Origin: Fibrobacter sp. UWR4
GTDB taxonomy: Bacteria; Fibrobacterota; Fibrobacteria; Fibrobacterales; Fibrobacteraceae
Assembly (NCBI RefSeq): GCF_003149045.1
Contig: NZ_QGDU01000015.1
Coordinates: forward strand, 1 to 64,000
Direction of reading: 5' to 3'
Length of the DNA stretch: 64,000 nucleotides
Each line of letters opens with the position of its first letter. Within the stretch, counting starts at the first letter, position 1. The notes beneath the pieces were generated by a model. The model saw only the letters and a list, made by a program, of their open reading frames with translations. It had not been told where the DNA came from and did no database searches. The translations under genes were made by a program, and so were the position numbers. Below are positions 1 through 8,635 of the stretch, piece by piece.

Positions 1-141
1 TGTAGATGTAAAGATAGCCTACGAATGGGAATCGGAATCGAGAGAATCATCTAGCAAGGCTGCCTAAATGCTTCCACACATGTTGATGATGCCTCATTTT
101 TCATAAAAATTTTCATTTTACGAAAAAAAGGTGTTGATTAT

Positions 142-171
142 TTGTTGAATTAAAGTTATTTTATAGACAAT
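142..171 (+). promoter_or_regulatory. weak candidate promoter of the H1-like gene
   Basis: TTGTTG at 142-147 and GACAAT at 166-171 are 18 bp apart in an AT-rich stretch upstream of the start at 203. The -10 is poor, so this is only a possible sigma-70 promoter. Positions 1-140 show no gene or other feature I can support. Confidence 0.25.
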
Positions 172-202
172 AAATTCACAACAACCATAAGGAAGAAGAA
201 AA

Positions 203-613
203 ATGGCTACTGCAAAGAAGACCGTTGCTAAGAAGGCTGCACCTGCTAAGGCTGCTGCAAAACCCGCCGCTAAGAAGGCTCCTGCTAAGGCTGCTGCAAA
301 GCCGGCTGCTAAGAAGGCTGCCGCTAAGCCCGCTGCAAAGCCGGCTGCCAAGAAGGCTGCCGCTAAGCCCGCTGCAAAGCCGGCTGCTAAGAAGGCTGCC
401 GCTAAGCCCGCTGCAAAGCCGGTTGCCAAGAAGGCTGCCGCTAAGCCCGCTGCAAAGCCGGTCGCCAAGAAGGCTGCCGCTAAGCCCGCTGCAAAGCCGG
501 TTGCCAAGAAGGCTGCCGCTAAGCCCGCTGCAAAGCCGGTTGCTAAGAAGGCTGCCGCTAAGCCTGCTGCAAAGAAGCCCGCTGCTAAGAAGGCTCCTGC
601 TAAGAAGAAGTAA
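203..613 (+). CDS. histone H1-like Lys/Ala/Pro-rich DNA-binding protein
   Basis: This 136-residue protein is made almost only of Lys, Ala, Pro and Val and must be strongly basic. After an irregular N-terminal part, six 13-residue units of the type KKAAAKPAAKP[AV]A run from about residue 37 to 114, followed by a partial unit and a KKK end. It resembles the Lys/Ala-rich C-terminal tails of eukaryotic linker histones and bacterial H1-like proteins (for example Hc1/Hc2, AlgP). By that analogy it would bind DNA or RNA without sequence specificity; this is inference. An AAGGAAGAAG purine stretch precedes the ATG and a strong terminator follows the stop, so it is probably transcribed alone. Confidence 0.8.
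   Translation: MATAKKTVAKKAAPAKAAAKPAAKKAPAKAAAKPAAKKAAAKPAAKPAAKKAAAKPAAKPAAKKAAAKPAAKPVAKKAAAKPAAKPVAKKAAAKPAAKPVAKKAAAKPAAKPVAKKAAAKPAAKKPAAKKAPAKKK
311..544 (+). repeat. 39-bp coding tandem repeat, six copies
   Basis: Six in-frame copies of a 39-bp unit encode KKAAAKPAAKP[AV]A. Copies differ by only a few bases, mostly at the codon before the last Ala (gct/gtt/gtc). The near-identity suggests recent expansion, and copy number may vary between strains. Confidence 0.85.
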
Positions 614-645
614 TCTTCTTAACCAAGAATTCTCTCTTGTAAAAG

Positions 646-676
646 GTTCTCCGCATTGCGGAGAACTTTTTGTTTT
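646..676 (+). terminator. Rho-independent terminator after the H1-like gene
   Basis: A perfect 9-bp stem, GTTCTCCGC (646-654) and GCGGAGAAC (658-666) with loop ATT, is followed by a T-rich tract at 667-676. Confidence 0.85.
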
Positions 677-690
677 TCTATTTTTACGCC

Positions 691-1065
691 ATGATTTCTG
701 AAAAAGACCTTGCTGAACTTGAAAGCGTCCCTTACGAGGAACGCATTACCCGCGTCGAAAAACTTCTGGAAGGAAAATCCGAACCCCGAGCATTCGAATT
801 GGGCCTCCTTCTCGCCCTCAAGATGGGCCAGGAATTGCGCCAGGGCAAGGAACTTGGAAGCGAATCCGGAGACCTGGTCGCCAGCTGGGTGGGCAAGCAC
901 CCGGATTCCATCGTAGAAGAGGCCATTGCACTGGCCAAGGAATTTCTCACCAACCCCGCCTCCCTTGCCGAAAAGATCAAGGCGGGCGTCATAAAGAAGG
1001 CGGAAGAAAAAGCCGCCGACGCAAACGAGAATAAGGCCGAGGACAAGTCCGAAGATGAACAATAA
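691..1065 (+). CDS. small acidic protein, function unknown
   Basis: A 124-residue protein, mostly helical in appearance, with an acidic and Lys/Ala-rich tail ending in EDEQ. I do not recognise a family. The size and the position directly before an exopolyphosphatase-like gene suggest a small partner protein, but nothing shows its role. An upstream in-frame ATG at 670 lies in the T tract of the preceding terminator, so 691 is preferred. Its stop overlaps the next gene's start (1055) by 11 bp, which implies translational coupling. Confidence 0.7.
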   Translation: MISEKDLAELESVPYEERITRVEKLLEGKSEPRAFELGLLLALKMGQELRQGKELGSESGDLVASWVGKHPDSIVEEAIALAKEFLTNPASLAEKIKAGVIKKAEEKAADANENKAEDKSEDEQ

Positions 1066-2080
1066 GCTCATCGCCACCGTGGACATTGGAAGCCATAGCT
1101 GCATCATGCTGATTGCAGCTTTCGAAGACGCACCCAATCCACCCTCCCCTGCCCCAAATCAGGAAGCAACGACCGAATCCGCCGATGCTGCGGAACCCGC
1201 TATTGCACCAGCCCCCCGCCAGATCCTCGTCCCGAAACTTCAGAAAGTTGAGGTTTGCCGTCTGGGCGAAGACATTTACGAGACAGGTTCCATCAGCGAG
1301 AAGCGCATCGAGGAACTGACCCGCATTATGACCAAGTTCCGCATGGATCTTCACGCACTGGGCGCCGACCTGAAGGCTGCCGCCGCTACGGAAGCCATGC
1401 GCAAGGCGGAAAACTCCGAAGTAGTTCTTGACGCTATCGAGAAAGCCCTCTGGGTTCGCCCCCAGATCATCTCCGGCGAACAGGAAGGCAAGCTGACCTT
1501 CCGTTCCGTCCGCGAATGGCACGGCAAGGACATTGTCACTCTGGACATTGGCGGCGGATCTACGGAACTTTCCAATGGGGAAACAACCTTCTCCATTCCG
1601 GTGGGCGCCCTGAAGATGTTCAAGGAAATGGGTCCCATCCCCGGTCCCGAATACAAGAAGTTTGTAAAGGAAGCCTTTAAGGACGTTTCCTTCAAGGGCA
1701 TGACCAAGAAACAGGTCTACCTCATTGGCGGTACAGGCACAGCCCTCGCCATGGTCTACCTGAACAAGCAGGTCTTTGACTACAAGGCCATCGAAGGCCT
1801 GGAACTGACCATCCGTGATCTGGATGCAGTTACCACCCGCATTACCAATCTTTCCAAGGAATTGCGAGCCATGTTGCCCGGCCTGGAAAACGGCCGTCAC
1901 GACGTCATTATCTGCGGGCTGTTCTGGCTCAAGTCCCTTCTGGAAAAACTCCGTGTGGAATCCTTCCGCATCAGTACCGCCGGTCTGCGTTTTGGTTTAC
2001 TCTATCCCCCAGAGGCTGAACCCGAGGAAAAACCCAAGGCAAAACGAATCCCGCCCTGGATGAAAAAAGCGGAAACTTGA
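1055..2080 (+). CDS. Ppx/GppA family phosphatase
   Basis: A 341-residue protein of the exopolyphosphatase/pppGpp phosphatase family in the ASKHA fold. The N-terminal phosphate loop DIGSHSCIMLI is at residues 10-20 and the second loop DIGGGSTEL near residues 165-173; GGTGTA follows near residue 225. The family releases phosphate from polyphosphate or pppGpp, and sequence alone does not say which. It is the short, two-domain form without the C-terminal HD domain of longer Ppx proteins. A Pro/Ala-rich insert of about 30 residues (roughly 25-58) interrupts the first domain, which is unusual. The C-terminus is basic. Confidence 0.85.
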   Translation: MNNKLIATVDIGSHSCIMLIAAFEDAPNPPSPAPNQEATTESADAAEPAIAPAPRQILVPKLQKVEVCRLGEDIYETGSISEKRIEELTRIMTKFRMDLHALGADLKAAAATEAMRKAENSEVVLDAIEKALWVRPQIISGEQEGKLTFRSVREWHGKDIVTLDIGGGSTELSNGETTFSIPVGALKMFKEMGPIPGPEYKKFVKEAFKDVSFKGMTKKQVYLIGGTGTALAMVYLNKQVFDYKAIEGLELTIRDLDAVTTRITNLSKELRAMLPGLENGRHDVIICGLFWLKSLLEKLRVESFRISTAGLRFGLLYPPEAEPEEKPKAKRIPPWMKKAET

Positions 2081-2446
2081 AATTAGAGACTAGAAACTAG
2101 AAATTAGAGATTAGAGGTTTAAGGGTACAGGGTACAGGGTATAGGGTATAGAGATTAGAGATGTTGGGAATACTCCATATGAAAATTTCAAGACGAAACT
2201 ATCCAGAAATCAAAAGCATATACATCTTGACGCCCTAGCCCCTAGACCCTAGATCCTAGCCTCTAAAACCCCCTAGACCCTAGATTAGTGGTTAGTGATT
2301 AGTGGTCAGTGATTAGAGATGTCGGGAATACTCCATATGAAAATTTAAAGACGAACCTATCCAGAAATCAAAAGCATATACATCTTGACGCCCTAGACCC
2401 TAGACCCTAGACCCTAACCCCTAAAACCCCCTAGCCCCTAAAAAAT
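2081..2446. repeat. 366-bp gap filled by heptamer arrays and a 158-bp duplication
   Basis: No gene fits this gap. From 2081 to 2162 the strand reads as degenerate 7-bp units such as AATTAGAG/ACTAGAA, then AGGGTAC and AGGGTAT. A unique core (2163-2229) follows, then complementary-type units such as CCCTAGA (2230-2285). The pattern then repeats: TTAGTGG-type units (2281-2320), a near-identical core (2321-2387) and CCCTAGA/CCCTAAA units (2388-2441). The two cores are offset by exactly 158 bp and differ at only a few positions. The array runs from the stop of the phosphatase gene to the start of the next gene and leaves no clear ribosome-binding site there. Confidence 0.85.
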
Positions 2447-3166
2447 ATGCGCATCAATAAGTTCATCTCCCTCTGTGGAATCGCAAGCCGTCGCGCAGCA
2501 GAAGCACTGATCGAAGACGGCAAGGTCATGGTCAACGGCGAAGTCATTCGAGACTTGGGCCACCAGGTTGACGAAGACAAGGACCAGGTCATGGTAGACG
2601 GCAAGAAGGCTCGTCTCCCCAAGAAGACCACCACCATCATGTTCCACAAGCCCGCAGGCTGTGTATGCACCAAGGACGACCCCCAGGGTCGCCAGACAGT
2701 GTATGATTTTCTGCCGCCGGGATACCATAGCTTGAAATACGTAGGCCGTCTGGACTTGCAGAGCCGCGGTCTCTTGCTATTTACCGACGACGGGGAACTA
2801 CTCCACCGCCTCACCCACCCCAGCTTTGAAATTCCCCGTAGCTATTACGTGTGGACCGACCGTCCCCTCAGCGAGCACGCCTGCCAGCGCCTGGTAGATG
2901 GCGTCGACATTCGTGAGGAAGGTTCGGACCAGGAAGAAATCGCTTTCGCTACGGACATCTATCTGGAAAATGGCTTTGCGGAACTTGTCCTGATTGAAGG
3001 AAAGAACCGCGAAATCCGTCGTATGATGAGAGCCGTAGGTTACGAAATTCGCGACCTGAAGCGCGTCAGCTATTGCCGCATGACCTTGGGAGATCTCCCC
3101 GCAGGTGAATACCGCGAACTGACCGCCGACGAAATGAACAAACTCCGTCAGGCAGTCCACATCTAG
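2447..3166 (+). CDS. RsuA/RluB-type 23S/16S rRNA pseudouridine synthase
   Basis: A 239-residue enzyme that converts a specific rRNA uridine to pseudouridine. An S4 RNA-binding domain fills about residues 1-60 (RINKFISLCGIASRRAAE). The catalytic motif GRLDLQSRGLLLFT has the expected Asp at residue 103. The RsuA-family motif GKNREIRRM is near residue 185. An S4 domain plus this catalytic core is typical of RluB, RluF and RsuA; RluB is the most likely but is not proven. A second, S4-less paralogue lies at 19449. The ATG sits at the edge of the repeat array and has no visible Shine-Dalgarno sequence. The next gene starts 8 bp after the stop. Confidence 0.88.
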   Translation: MRINKFISLCGIASRRAAEALIEDGKVMVNGEVIRDLGHQVDEDKDQVMVDGKKARLPKKTTTIMFHKPAGCVCTKDDPQGRQTVYDFLPPGYHSLKYVGRLDLQSRGLLLFTDDGELLHRLTHPSFEIPRSYYVWTDRPLSEHACQRLVDGVDIREEGSDQEEIAFATDIYLENGFAELVLIEGKNREIRRMMRAVGYEIRDLKRVSYCRMTLGDLPAGEYRELTADEMNKLRQAVHI

Positions 3167-3174
3167 GAATCATC

Positions 3175-4005
3175 ATGAAGCGCACTCTTTATATCGGGGA
3201 CGTTCACGGCTGCGCCGACGAACTGGAACGCATCGTTGACGCATTCGGATTCGTTCGCGGTACAGACACTCTGTACCAGACAGGAGACATCATCAACAAA
3301 GGCCCCGACATGCTTCGCGCCCTGAAGTTTATTCAGGACAACGGAATCCTTGCAGTTCGAGGCAATCACGAGGAACATCTGATCCGCATGATGGCCACCG
3401 ACGAAAGCGAATGGACCGAAAAGCAGCGAGCCCGATTTGCAAAGCTTCCCCTGGAAGATTGGCGCTACATTCTGGACGAAGTCAAGACCTGGCCCCTCTG
3501 GCGCGACACGCCCCACGCCCTGCTGGTTCACGCAGGCCTGGAACCCGGCAAGACCCGCCTGGAAGACATGGACCCCAAGGTCATTCTCTCCATTCGTGAC
3601 TGGGATGGAAAACCCTGGTTTGAACAAGTGAAGTGGGAAAAGACCGTGGTCTTTGGACATTGGGCCAAGATGGGTTTTGTAGACAAGCGTCCTGGCTTTA
3701 TCGGACTGGATTCCGGCTGCGTCTACGGCAAGAGACTTACAGCCTGGTGTCCGGAAGAAGACAAGTTCTACGAAGTTCCAGCCGCTCGAATCTACTCCCC
3801 CGTCAAGGATAAGGCAAAGACCGCTATTGACGCCCCCTGTATGGTCCCCGGCGACAAGCTTCCGGAAAACGAGCGTCCTAAGGATTTCGCAGACATCAAG
3901 GCAAGAATTGCAAGTGGCGACATCGCCATCGCGGACGACTCTCCCGAAGCACAAAAAATCCGTAAGGCCAGTCCCAGCATCACCGCCGAGTGGAGCGGGT
4001 ATTAA
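3175..4005 (+). CDS. ApaH/PrpE-like metallophosphoesterase
   Basis: A 276-residue calcineurin-like phosphoesterase. All the metal-binding blocks are present: GDVHGC (residues 8-13), GDIINKGPD near 39-47, GNHEEH near 63-68, VHAGLEP near 120 and FGHW near 160. This set is typical of the PP2A-like group that includes symmetrical diadenosine tetraphosphatase (ApaH) and PrpE. The C-terminal 60 residues fall outside the core and are not recognised. The substrate could be dinucleoside polyphosphates or a phosphoprotein. It follows the pseudouridine synthase by 8 bp and is probably co-transcribed with it. Confidence 0.85.
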   Translation: MKRTLYIGDVHGCADELERIVDAFGFVRGTDTLYQTGDIINKGPDMLRALKFIQDNGILAVRGNHEEHLIRMMATDESEWTEKQRARFAKLPLEDWRYILDEVKTWPLWRDTPHALLVHAGLEPGKTRLEDMDPKVILSIRDWDGKPWFEQVKWEKTVVFGHWAKMGFVDKRPGFIGLDSGCVYGKRLTAWCPEEDKFYEVPAARIYSPVKDKAKTAIDAPCMVPGDKLPENERPKDFADIKARIASGDIAIADDSPEAQKIRKASPSITAEWSGY

Positions 4006-4055
4006 TGATGCAAAGGGGATTACCATCCCCTTTGGAACCCCCTACAAAAGAAGAC

Positions 4056-4091
4056 GGCTTTCCAAGCAGAGCTTGGTTAGCCTTTTCTTTT
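4056..4091 (+). terminator. terminator after the phosphoesterase gene
   Basis: The hairpin GGCT-tt-CCAAGC / GCTTGG-tt-AGCC (4056-4082) is followed by TTTTCTTTT. A second perfect hairpin without a T tract, AAAGGGGAT/ATCCCCTTT at 4012-4033, lies just after the stop codon. Confidence 0.65.
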
Positions 4092-4140
4092 GTGGTTGAG
4101 GGGAAGCGGAGCTTCCTCCTCAAGGGTTTCGGGATATAAA

Positions 4141-4170
4141 AAAGACCGACTCAAGGAGTCGGTCTTTTCT
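4141..4170. terminator. bidirectional terminator between convergent genes
   Basis: A perfect 12-bp stem, AAAGACCGACTC / GAGTCGGTCTTT (4141-4167), has T-rich flanks on the plus strand and A-rich flanks on the other side. It can end transcription from both the phosphoesterase side and the minus-strand lipoprotein gene. Confidence 0.85.
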
Positions 4171-4187
4171 AGATCTTTTAATTGTGA

Positions 4188-5429
4188 TTACTGGACACCG
4201 CAAGTAGCAGGAGCAGACAAATCAAAGTCAATCATGTCATCATCACACTGATCCACAGGCAACGATACGGTAACGTTAAAATCACCCGTAGCCTTAACAC
4301 CACCAACAGTCATATTCAGTTTGCCTTTCAATTCCTGAGTCCAAGTGGTTTCGCAGAAAATCACACAAGGCTGACCAGAAACAGGAACCTTAACATGAAC
4401 GGAGGTTGCTCCAGCAGGGATAGCAATCTTACCTGCGGCCTGATTTGCAAGAATTTCGTAATCAAGAATATTACTATCAATAGCCTTCACTTCGTCACAT
4501 TCAACGAGTTGAACAGTGTTATCGTCATTAGCAACGCTCACACTGGGCTTCAAGGTCTGACCCTTTTCGGTGAAGGTGTGAGAAGCACTTTCACCAGCAC
4601 CAGTAGCACCGGTCCAGGTGTAGCCAGTAATGTTAGCACCGACAGAAGTACAGCCCGCAACAGTCCAGCCAGCAATTCCACCATCAGCAACATCTGCAGT
4701 AGCTGCGGTAGCAGCACACTTACAACCAGTAATGGGAGCGCCATTCACCTGAAGGTCAGAGCAGGTCACGCTATAAGCAGCAGCACCCTTGGAAATGGAG
4801 ACAGTAGCCTTAGCCAAACCGGAATTCATGTAAGTGATCGCACCGGTTGGAGAAAGGCCTGTAATCACCTCAGAGGGTTTAGAGGCATTAGCATCGAAGT
4901 TCCAGGTAAAGTCGTAGCCGATAATATCCTTAGCGGTCAAGCCAGCGGAGTTCTTGTTATTGAAGGAGAACTTCCAGGTAGTGGAGCCTCCCTTGGAAAT
5001 AGGATTATCAACAGGAGCACAGGTACCGATATCGCCGGTACCACCCGGAACAACAGCGATGGAGCTAGAGGATGCGCCTCCCTGGGAGTCAGAGGAAGCA
5101 AAGACTATCTTACTGCTAGAAGATCTAAAAGTGGGCGCTGCTGCGGAGGAAGACGAGCCAACAACCGGCTGTTGCGGCTGCTGAGCAATAGAGGAGCTGG
5201 AAACAACGGGCGTTGAAGGAGCCTGGCCCATCAATCCGGCGCATGCGGGATCGCCCTTACAATCGTTAACGGCATTTACCATTATGGAGGTATCGTTGCT
5301 TTCAACGTAACCGAACATAATCGGGCCGTCATTACGTTCGTCGAATTCATAAACTTCGCCATCACCACAGGCAAGGAAAGTACCAGCAATAGCTAAAGAA
5401 GATAAACCAACAATAAACTTCTTATTCAT
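4188..5429 (-). CDS. secreted lipoprotein with Ser-rich linkers
   Basis: A 413-residue protein whose signal peptide ends in a lipobox, IAGTFLAC, with the acylated Cys at residue 21. After an N-terminal segment, Gln/Pro- and Ser-rich linkers (runs of SSSS and SSSK, about residues 75-125) lead to two or three beta-rich modules with paired cysteines that resemble Ig-like or PKD-like folds. This layout is common in Fibrobacter envelope proteins. It is probably a surface lipoprotein involved in adhesion or substrate contact, but no catalytic motif is visible. AGAGG precedes the ATG, and the gene has its own terminator. Confidence 0.75.
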   Translation of the reverse strand: MNKKFIVGLSSLAIAGTFLACGDGEVYEFDERNDGPIMFGYVESNDTSIMVNAVNDCKGDPACAGLMGQAPSTPVVSSSSIAQQPQQPVVGSSSSAAAPTFRSSSSKIVFASSDSQGGASSSSIAVVPGGTGDIGTCAPVDNPISKGGSTTWKFSFNNKNSAGLTAKDIIGYDFTWNFDANASKPSEVITGLSPTGAITYMNSGLAKATVSISKGAAAYSVTCSDLQVNGAPITGCKCAATAATADVADGGIAGWTVAGCTSVGANITGYTWTGATGAGESASHTFTEKGQTLKPSVSVANDDNTVQLVECDEVKAIDSNILDYEILANQAAGKIAIPAGATSVHVKVPVSGQPCVIFCETTWTQELKGKLNMTVGGVKATGDFNVTVSLPVDQCDDDMIDFDLSAPATCGVQ

Positions 5430-5534
5430 ATTAACCTCTTTGGGGCAAATCTAAATAATTCTTTTCAAAAACGAACACCTTGTTTTAATTTTTAGTGCGT
5501 CAAAACACTTAAAAACGCTTTTGTAAACTTTTAT

Positions 5535-6317
5535 TTATTCATCCACCGAAATTTTACGCTGACCCGTAATAAACTGATGCACATACGGGTTGCTCGTATT
5601 CTTGATTTCATCCACAGTGCCCACTTCAATGATACGTCCATTGTAAAGCATGGCAATACGGTCCGCTACCTTAAACGCACTCACCATATCATGGGTCACC
5701 ACCACAGATGTCACCCCAAGCTTGCTCTGCATATCCAGAATCAGGTCGTTAATCACGTCACTGGTAATGGGATCCAGACCGGTAGTGGGTTCATCGTACA
5801 GCAAAATTTCGGGATTTAGAGCGATTGCACGGGCAAGGGCCACACGTTTACGCATACCACCGGAAAGTTCAGAGGGCATCTTGGTGCGGAACTCCGGAAC
5901 CAGGTTGATCATCTGGAGTTTTTCAGTCACCACATCCTGGATCTGCTTTTCCGTCAGTTCCGGATGATGTTCACGGAGGGCAAAAGCGATATTTTCGCCA
6001 GTGTTCATGGAGTCGAACAGAGCGCCCATCTGGAACAGCATACCCATCTTTCTACGGATGGTATGAGTATCAAAGAACTTCGGGGTACTGATAGTCACGC
6101 CATCCACGGTCACCTCGCCACCATCCGGCTGAAGAAGTCCGATCATATGTTTCAGGATCACGGACTTACCGCCACCGGACTTACCAATAATCACCATGGT
6201 CTCGCCACGGCGAATATCCAAGTTCACATCGCAAAGAACATTCTGGGGACCGAAGGACTTCTTCAGGCCCTTCAGGCGAATGGCAATATCGTTTGGGTCA
6301 ATCTTTACGTTTGGCAT
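5535..6317 (-). CDS. mlaF: MlaF-like ABC transporter ATP-binding protein
   Basis: A 260-residue ATPase with Walker A GKSGGGKS (45-52), Q-loop region LFQMGALFDSM near 95, signature LSGGMRKRVALARA near 155 and Walker B LLYDEPTTGLDP. The signature and the FDSMN stretch match the MlaF/Ttg2A group, which drives phospholipid movement between inner and outer membranes. It starts 7 bp after the MlaE permease gene, and the two should form the membrane-bound core. No MlaD-type substrate-binding gene is adjacent, so that subunit must be encoded elsewhere or be absent. Confidence 0.9.
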   Translation of the reverse strand: MPNVKIDPNDIAIRLKGLKKSFGPQNVLCDVNLDIRRGETMVIIGKSGGGKSVILKHMIGLLQPDGGEVTVDGVTISTPKFFDTHTIRRKMGMLFQMGALFDSMNTGENIAFALREHHPELTEKQIQDVVTEKLQMINLVPEFRTKMPSELSGGMRKRVALARAIALNPEILLYDEPTTGLDPITSDVINDLILDMQSKLGVTSVVVTHDMVSAFKVADRIAMLYNGRIIEVGTVDEIKNTSNPYVHQFITGQRKISVDE

Positions 6318-6324
6318 AAGTTAC

Positions 6325-7107
6325 CTAGAAGAATAGAACTGCGTCTACGATAAAGTCCGAAATCAAAATCATCAAGCAGCAGGACACCACCACGCTCATG
6401 GTCGCAAGGCCCACACCGCGTGCACCAGCCTTGGCGTTGACGCCATGATAGTATCCCAGCAGGAAAATCAACGTACCGAACACGAAGGACTTAAGAACCC
6501 CGGACCACAGGTCCATAGGGTCAAACAGGTACTGCATGCCGGTTGTATAAGTATATGTGGTAATATCCAATCCCAGGACGCATACAATCCAGCCTCCAAT
6601 AAGGGCAAGGGCATTGGAAATAATGGTCAGGCAAGGAATCATGGTCACGAAAGCGACAAAACGGGGCAAAGCCAGATAGCGATAGGGTTCCAGTCCCAGC
6701 ACCGTATAGGCAGCCAGTTCTTCCTTTTCCTTCATGGAGCCAAGTTCAGCAGCAATGGCACTTCCCACACGTCCCGAAAGCACAATCGCGGTAAGCAGGG
6801 GGCCAAGTTCAATAAGCACCATCTTACAGGCAGCCGTTCCCACAAATTTATCTGCAACCAGATTGTGAAATTCGAATTCAGCACAAACCGTAGCCACCAT
6901 CCCCGTAAAGATGGAAGTGACGAACAGAAGAGGTAGGGAGGAAACACCCACAGAAATCATCTGCTTCACGATCAGGTTTGGATTCTTGTGAATATAGCGC
7001 AGCTGTTTCAAAGTATTCAAGAGGATACAGATCACTTCGCCCACACCGGAAATACCGGTGAAGATAATTTCACCAATCCAGGAAATAGGGCGTAGAATAA
7101 AAGACAT
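6325..7107 (-). CDS. mlaE: MlaE-family lipid transport permease
   Basis: A 260-residue integral membrane protein with five or six hydrophobic segments. It has the MlaE landmarks: a central GRVGSAIAAELGSM block near residues 130-145 and LGLEPYRYLALPR near 155-167. It forms the transmembrane channel for the ATPase encoded 7 bp downstream. It follows dnaB by 17 bp on the same strand, so the helicase and transporter may share a transcript, although the functions are unrelated. Confidence 0.9.
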   Translation of the reverse strand: MSFILRPISWIGEIIFTGISGVGEVICILLNTLKQLRYIHKNPNLIVKQMISVGVSSLPLLFVTSIFTGMVATVCAEFEFHNLVADKFVGTAACKMVLIELGPLLTAIVLSGRVGSAIAAELGSMKEKEELAAYTVLGLEPYRYLALPRFVAFVTMIPCLTIISNALALIGGWIVCVLGLDITTYTYTTGMQYLFDPMDLWSGVLKSFVFGTLIFLLGYYHGVNAKAGARGVGLATMSVVVSCCLMILISDFIVDAVLFF

Positions 7108-7124
7108 CTTATAATCCTCGAATA

Positions 7125-8540
7125 TTAACCAAAGTCTGCACCGCCGGGACCATCCTCAGCAAAATTGTATTCACCGCCATCCCCCTCGGAACCATAGCCG
7201 TCTTCAGGAGTATAATCGTAGAAGGTGGTGTATTCCGGAATGAAGGTCATAGGAATATCCTTCACGGAACCGTTACGGTGTTTTGCCACAATCAGTTCTG
7301 CGGAATGTTTGTCTTCTTCCTTATGGGTCTGGACAAACTTACGTTCCACAAACCACACCATGTCGGCATCCTGTTCGATAGAACCGGATTCACGAAGGTC
7401 TGAAAGCTGGGGACGTTCACGGCCCTTTTCTTCCACCTTACGGGAGAGCTGAGCCAGGGCAATCACAGGAATCTGCATTTCCTTGGCCAGAATCTTAAGG
7501 CCACGGGAAATAGCACCAATGGCCACGGCACGGTTTTCTTCCTTGCCAGTCTTCATCAACTGCAGGTAGTCAATGATCAGAAGGTCCAGCTTGCCCTTAC
7601 GCTTCAGCTGGCGGGCCTTGCTCATCAGTTCCATAATGCCAAGGTCGGCATTATCATCCACATACAGAGGAGCCTGGTTGATAGGGGTGACCGCGGCAAT
7701 CAGTCGGCGCTTTTCTTCGGCATTCAGGTAGCCGTTACGAAGTTTACTCTGGTCAATCTGGGCCTGGGAGCACAGAAGACGCTGGGCCAGCTGCACACCG
7801 TCCATTTCCAGGCTAAAGAAAGCCACATTCTGATTGTAGTTGATGGCTGCGTTTGCCGCAATGGTCAGGGCGAAAGATGTTTTACCCACACCAGGACGAG
7901 CAGCCAGGATAATAAGGTCGGAACGCTGGAGGCCGTTAGTCAATTCATCCAGTTCGGTAATACCCGTACGGATACCGGTAATACCATCCTTGCGTTCATT
8001 CAGGCGCTGAAGAAGGGGGGACACAAACTGGTCAATGGACTTGAGGGAGTCGCGGACCTGGTCATCCGCAATAGCGAACATGACCTTTTCCGCATCCTGG
8101 AGCACTTCGTCCGGAGCCGCAGCAGGATCCATCGCATTCTTGATAATGCCAGAGGACATCTTGATCAGCTTACGGAGGGTGGTCTTCTTTCGCAGAAGTT
8201 CAATATGCCAGGTCACATTAGCAGAAGAAGCCACCGTTTCCATAAGGGTAAATAGGTATTCACGACCGCCTACCAGGCTAAGTTTACCCATGGTTTCCAA
8301 TTCAGAAGCCAAAGTAACCAAGTCAATGGGGGTCACTGCCTTATTCAAATTACAGAGGGCAGTCCAAATAATCTGGTGCGCTTCCAGGTAGAAGAACGAC
8401 TCGTCCTTAATAATCATGATGGCTTCGCCCATCACTTCGGGATCACGAAGAATGCCGCCTAAAAGACAGCGTTCCGCGTCCAGGTCCATGGGGACCTGAC
8501 GGCCTTCATACTGGTTCTGCTGGTTATCAAAATCTGGCAT
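7125..8540 (-). CDS. dnaB: replicative DNA helicase DnaB
   Basis: A 471-residue hexameric helicase that unwinds DNA at the replication fork. The N-terminal helical domain (from PMDLDAERCLLGGIL) binds primase in this family. The RecA-like C-terminal domain carries Walker A ARPGVGKTSFAL near residue 215, Walker B LLIIDYLQLM near 320 and the SDLRESGSIEQDAD arm. The C-terminus has an acidic Gly-rich tail of about 30 residues. ATG at 8540 is chosen; an in-frame TTG at 8546 would add two residues and stands very close to AAGGG. Confidence 0.95.
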   Translation of the reverse strand: MPDFDNQQNQYEGRQVPMDLDAERCLLGGILRDPEVMGEAIMIIKDESFFYLEAHQIIWTALCNLNKAVTPIDLVTLASELETMGKLSLVGGREYLFTLMETVASSANVTWHIELLRKKTTLRKLIKMSSGIIKNAMDPAAAPDEVLQDAEKVMFAIADDQVRDSLKSIDQFVSPLLQRLNERKDGITGIRTGITELDELTNGLQRSDLIILAARPGVGKTSFALTIAANAAINYNQNVAFFSLEMDGVQLAQRLLCSQAQIDQSKLRNGYLNAEEKRRLIAAVTPINQAPLYVDDNADLGIMELMSKARQLKRKGKLDLLIIDYLQLMKTGKEENRAVAIGAISRGLKILAKEMQIPVIALAQLSRKVEEKGRERPQLSDLRESGSIEQDADMVWFVERKFVQTHKEEDKHSAELIVAKHRNGSVKDIPMTFIPEYTTFYDYTPEDGYGSEGDGGEYNFAEDGPGGADFG

Positions 8541-8635
8541 AGTCAATTACCCTTGAAATATAAATTATTGAATTGCGGTCTTTTGAAGACCACAACGTAT
8601 AATCGCCAATATCAAGGGCTTTGTAAAAATTGCGG

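Noticed and set aside
311-544. Regular repeats as a CRISPR array
   Set aside because: The 39-bp units are contiguous, in frame and have no spacers; they encode the H1-like protein.
2230-2441. CCCTAGA repeats as telomere-like or replication origin sequence
   Set aside because: The units are degenerate and vary between copies, no DnaA boxes or replication genes adjoin, and the same 7-bp plan occurs elsewhere with other bases.
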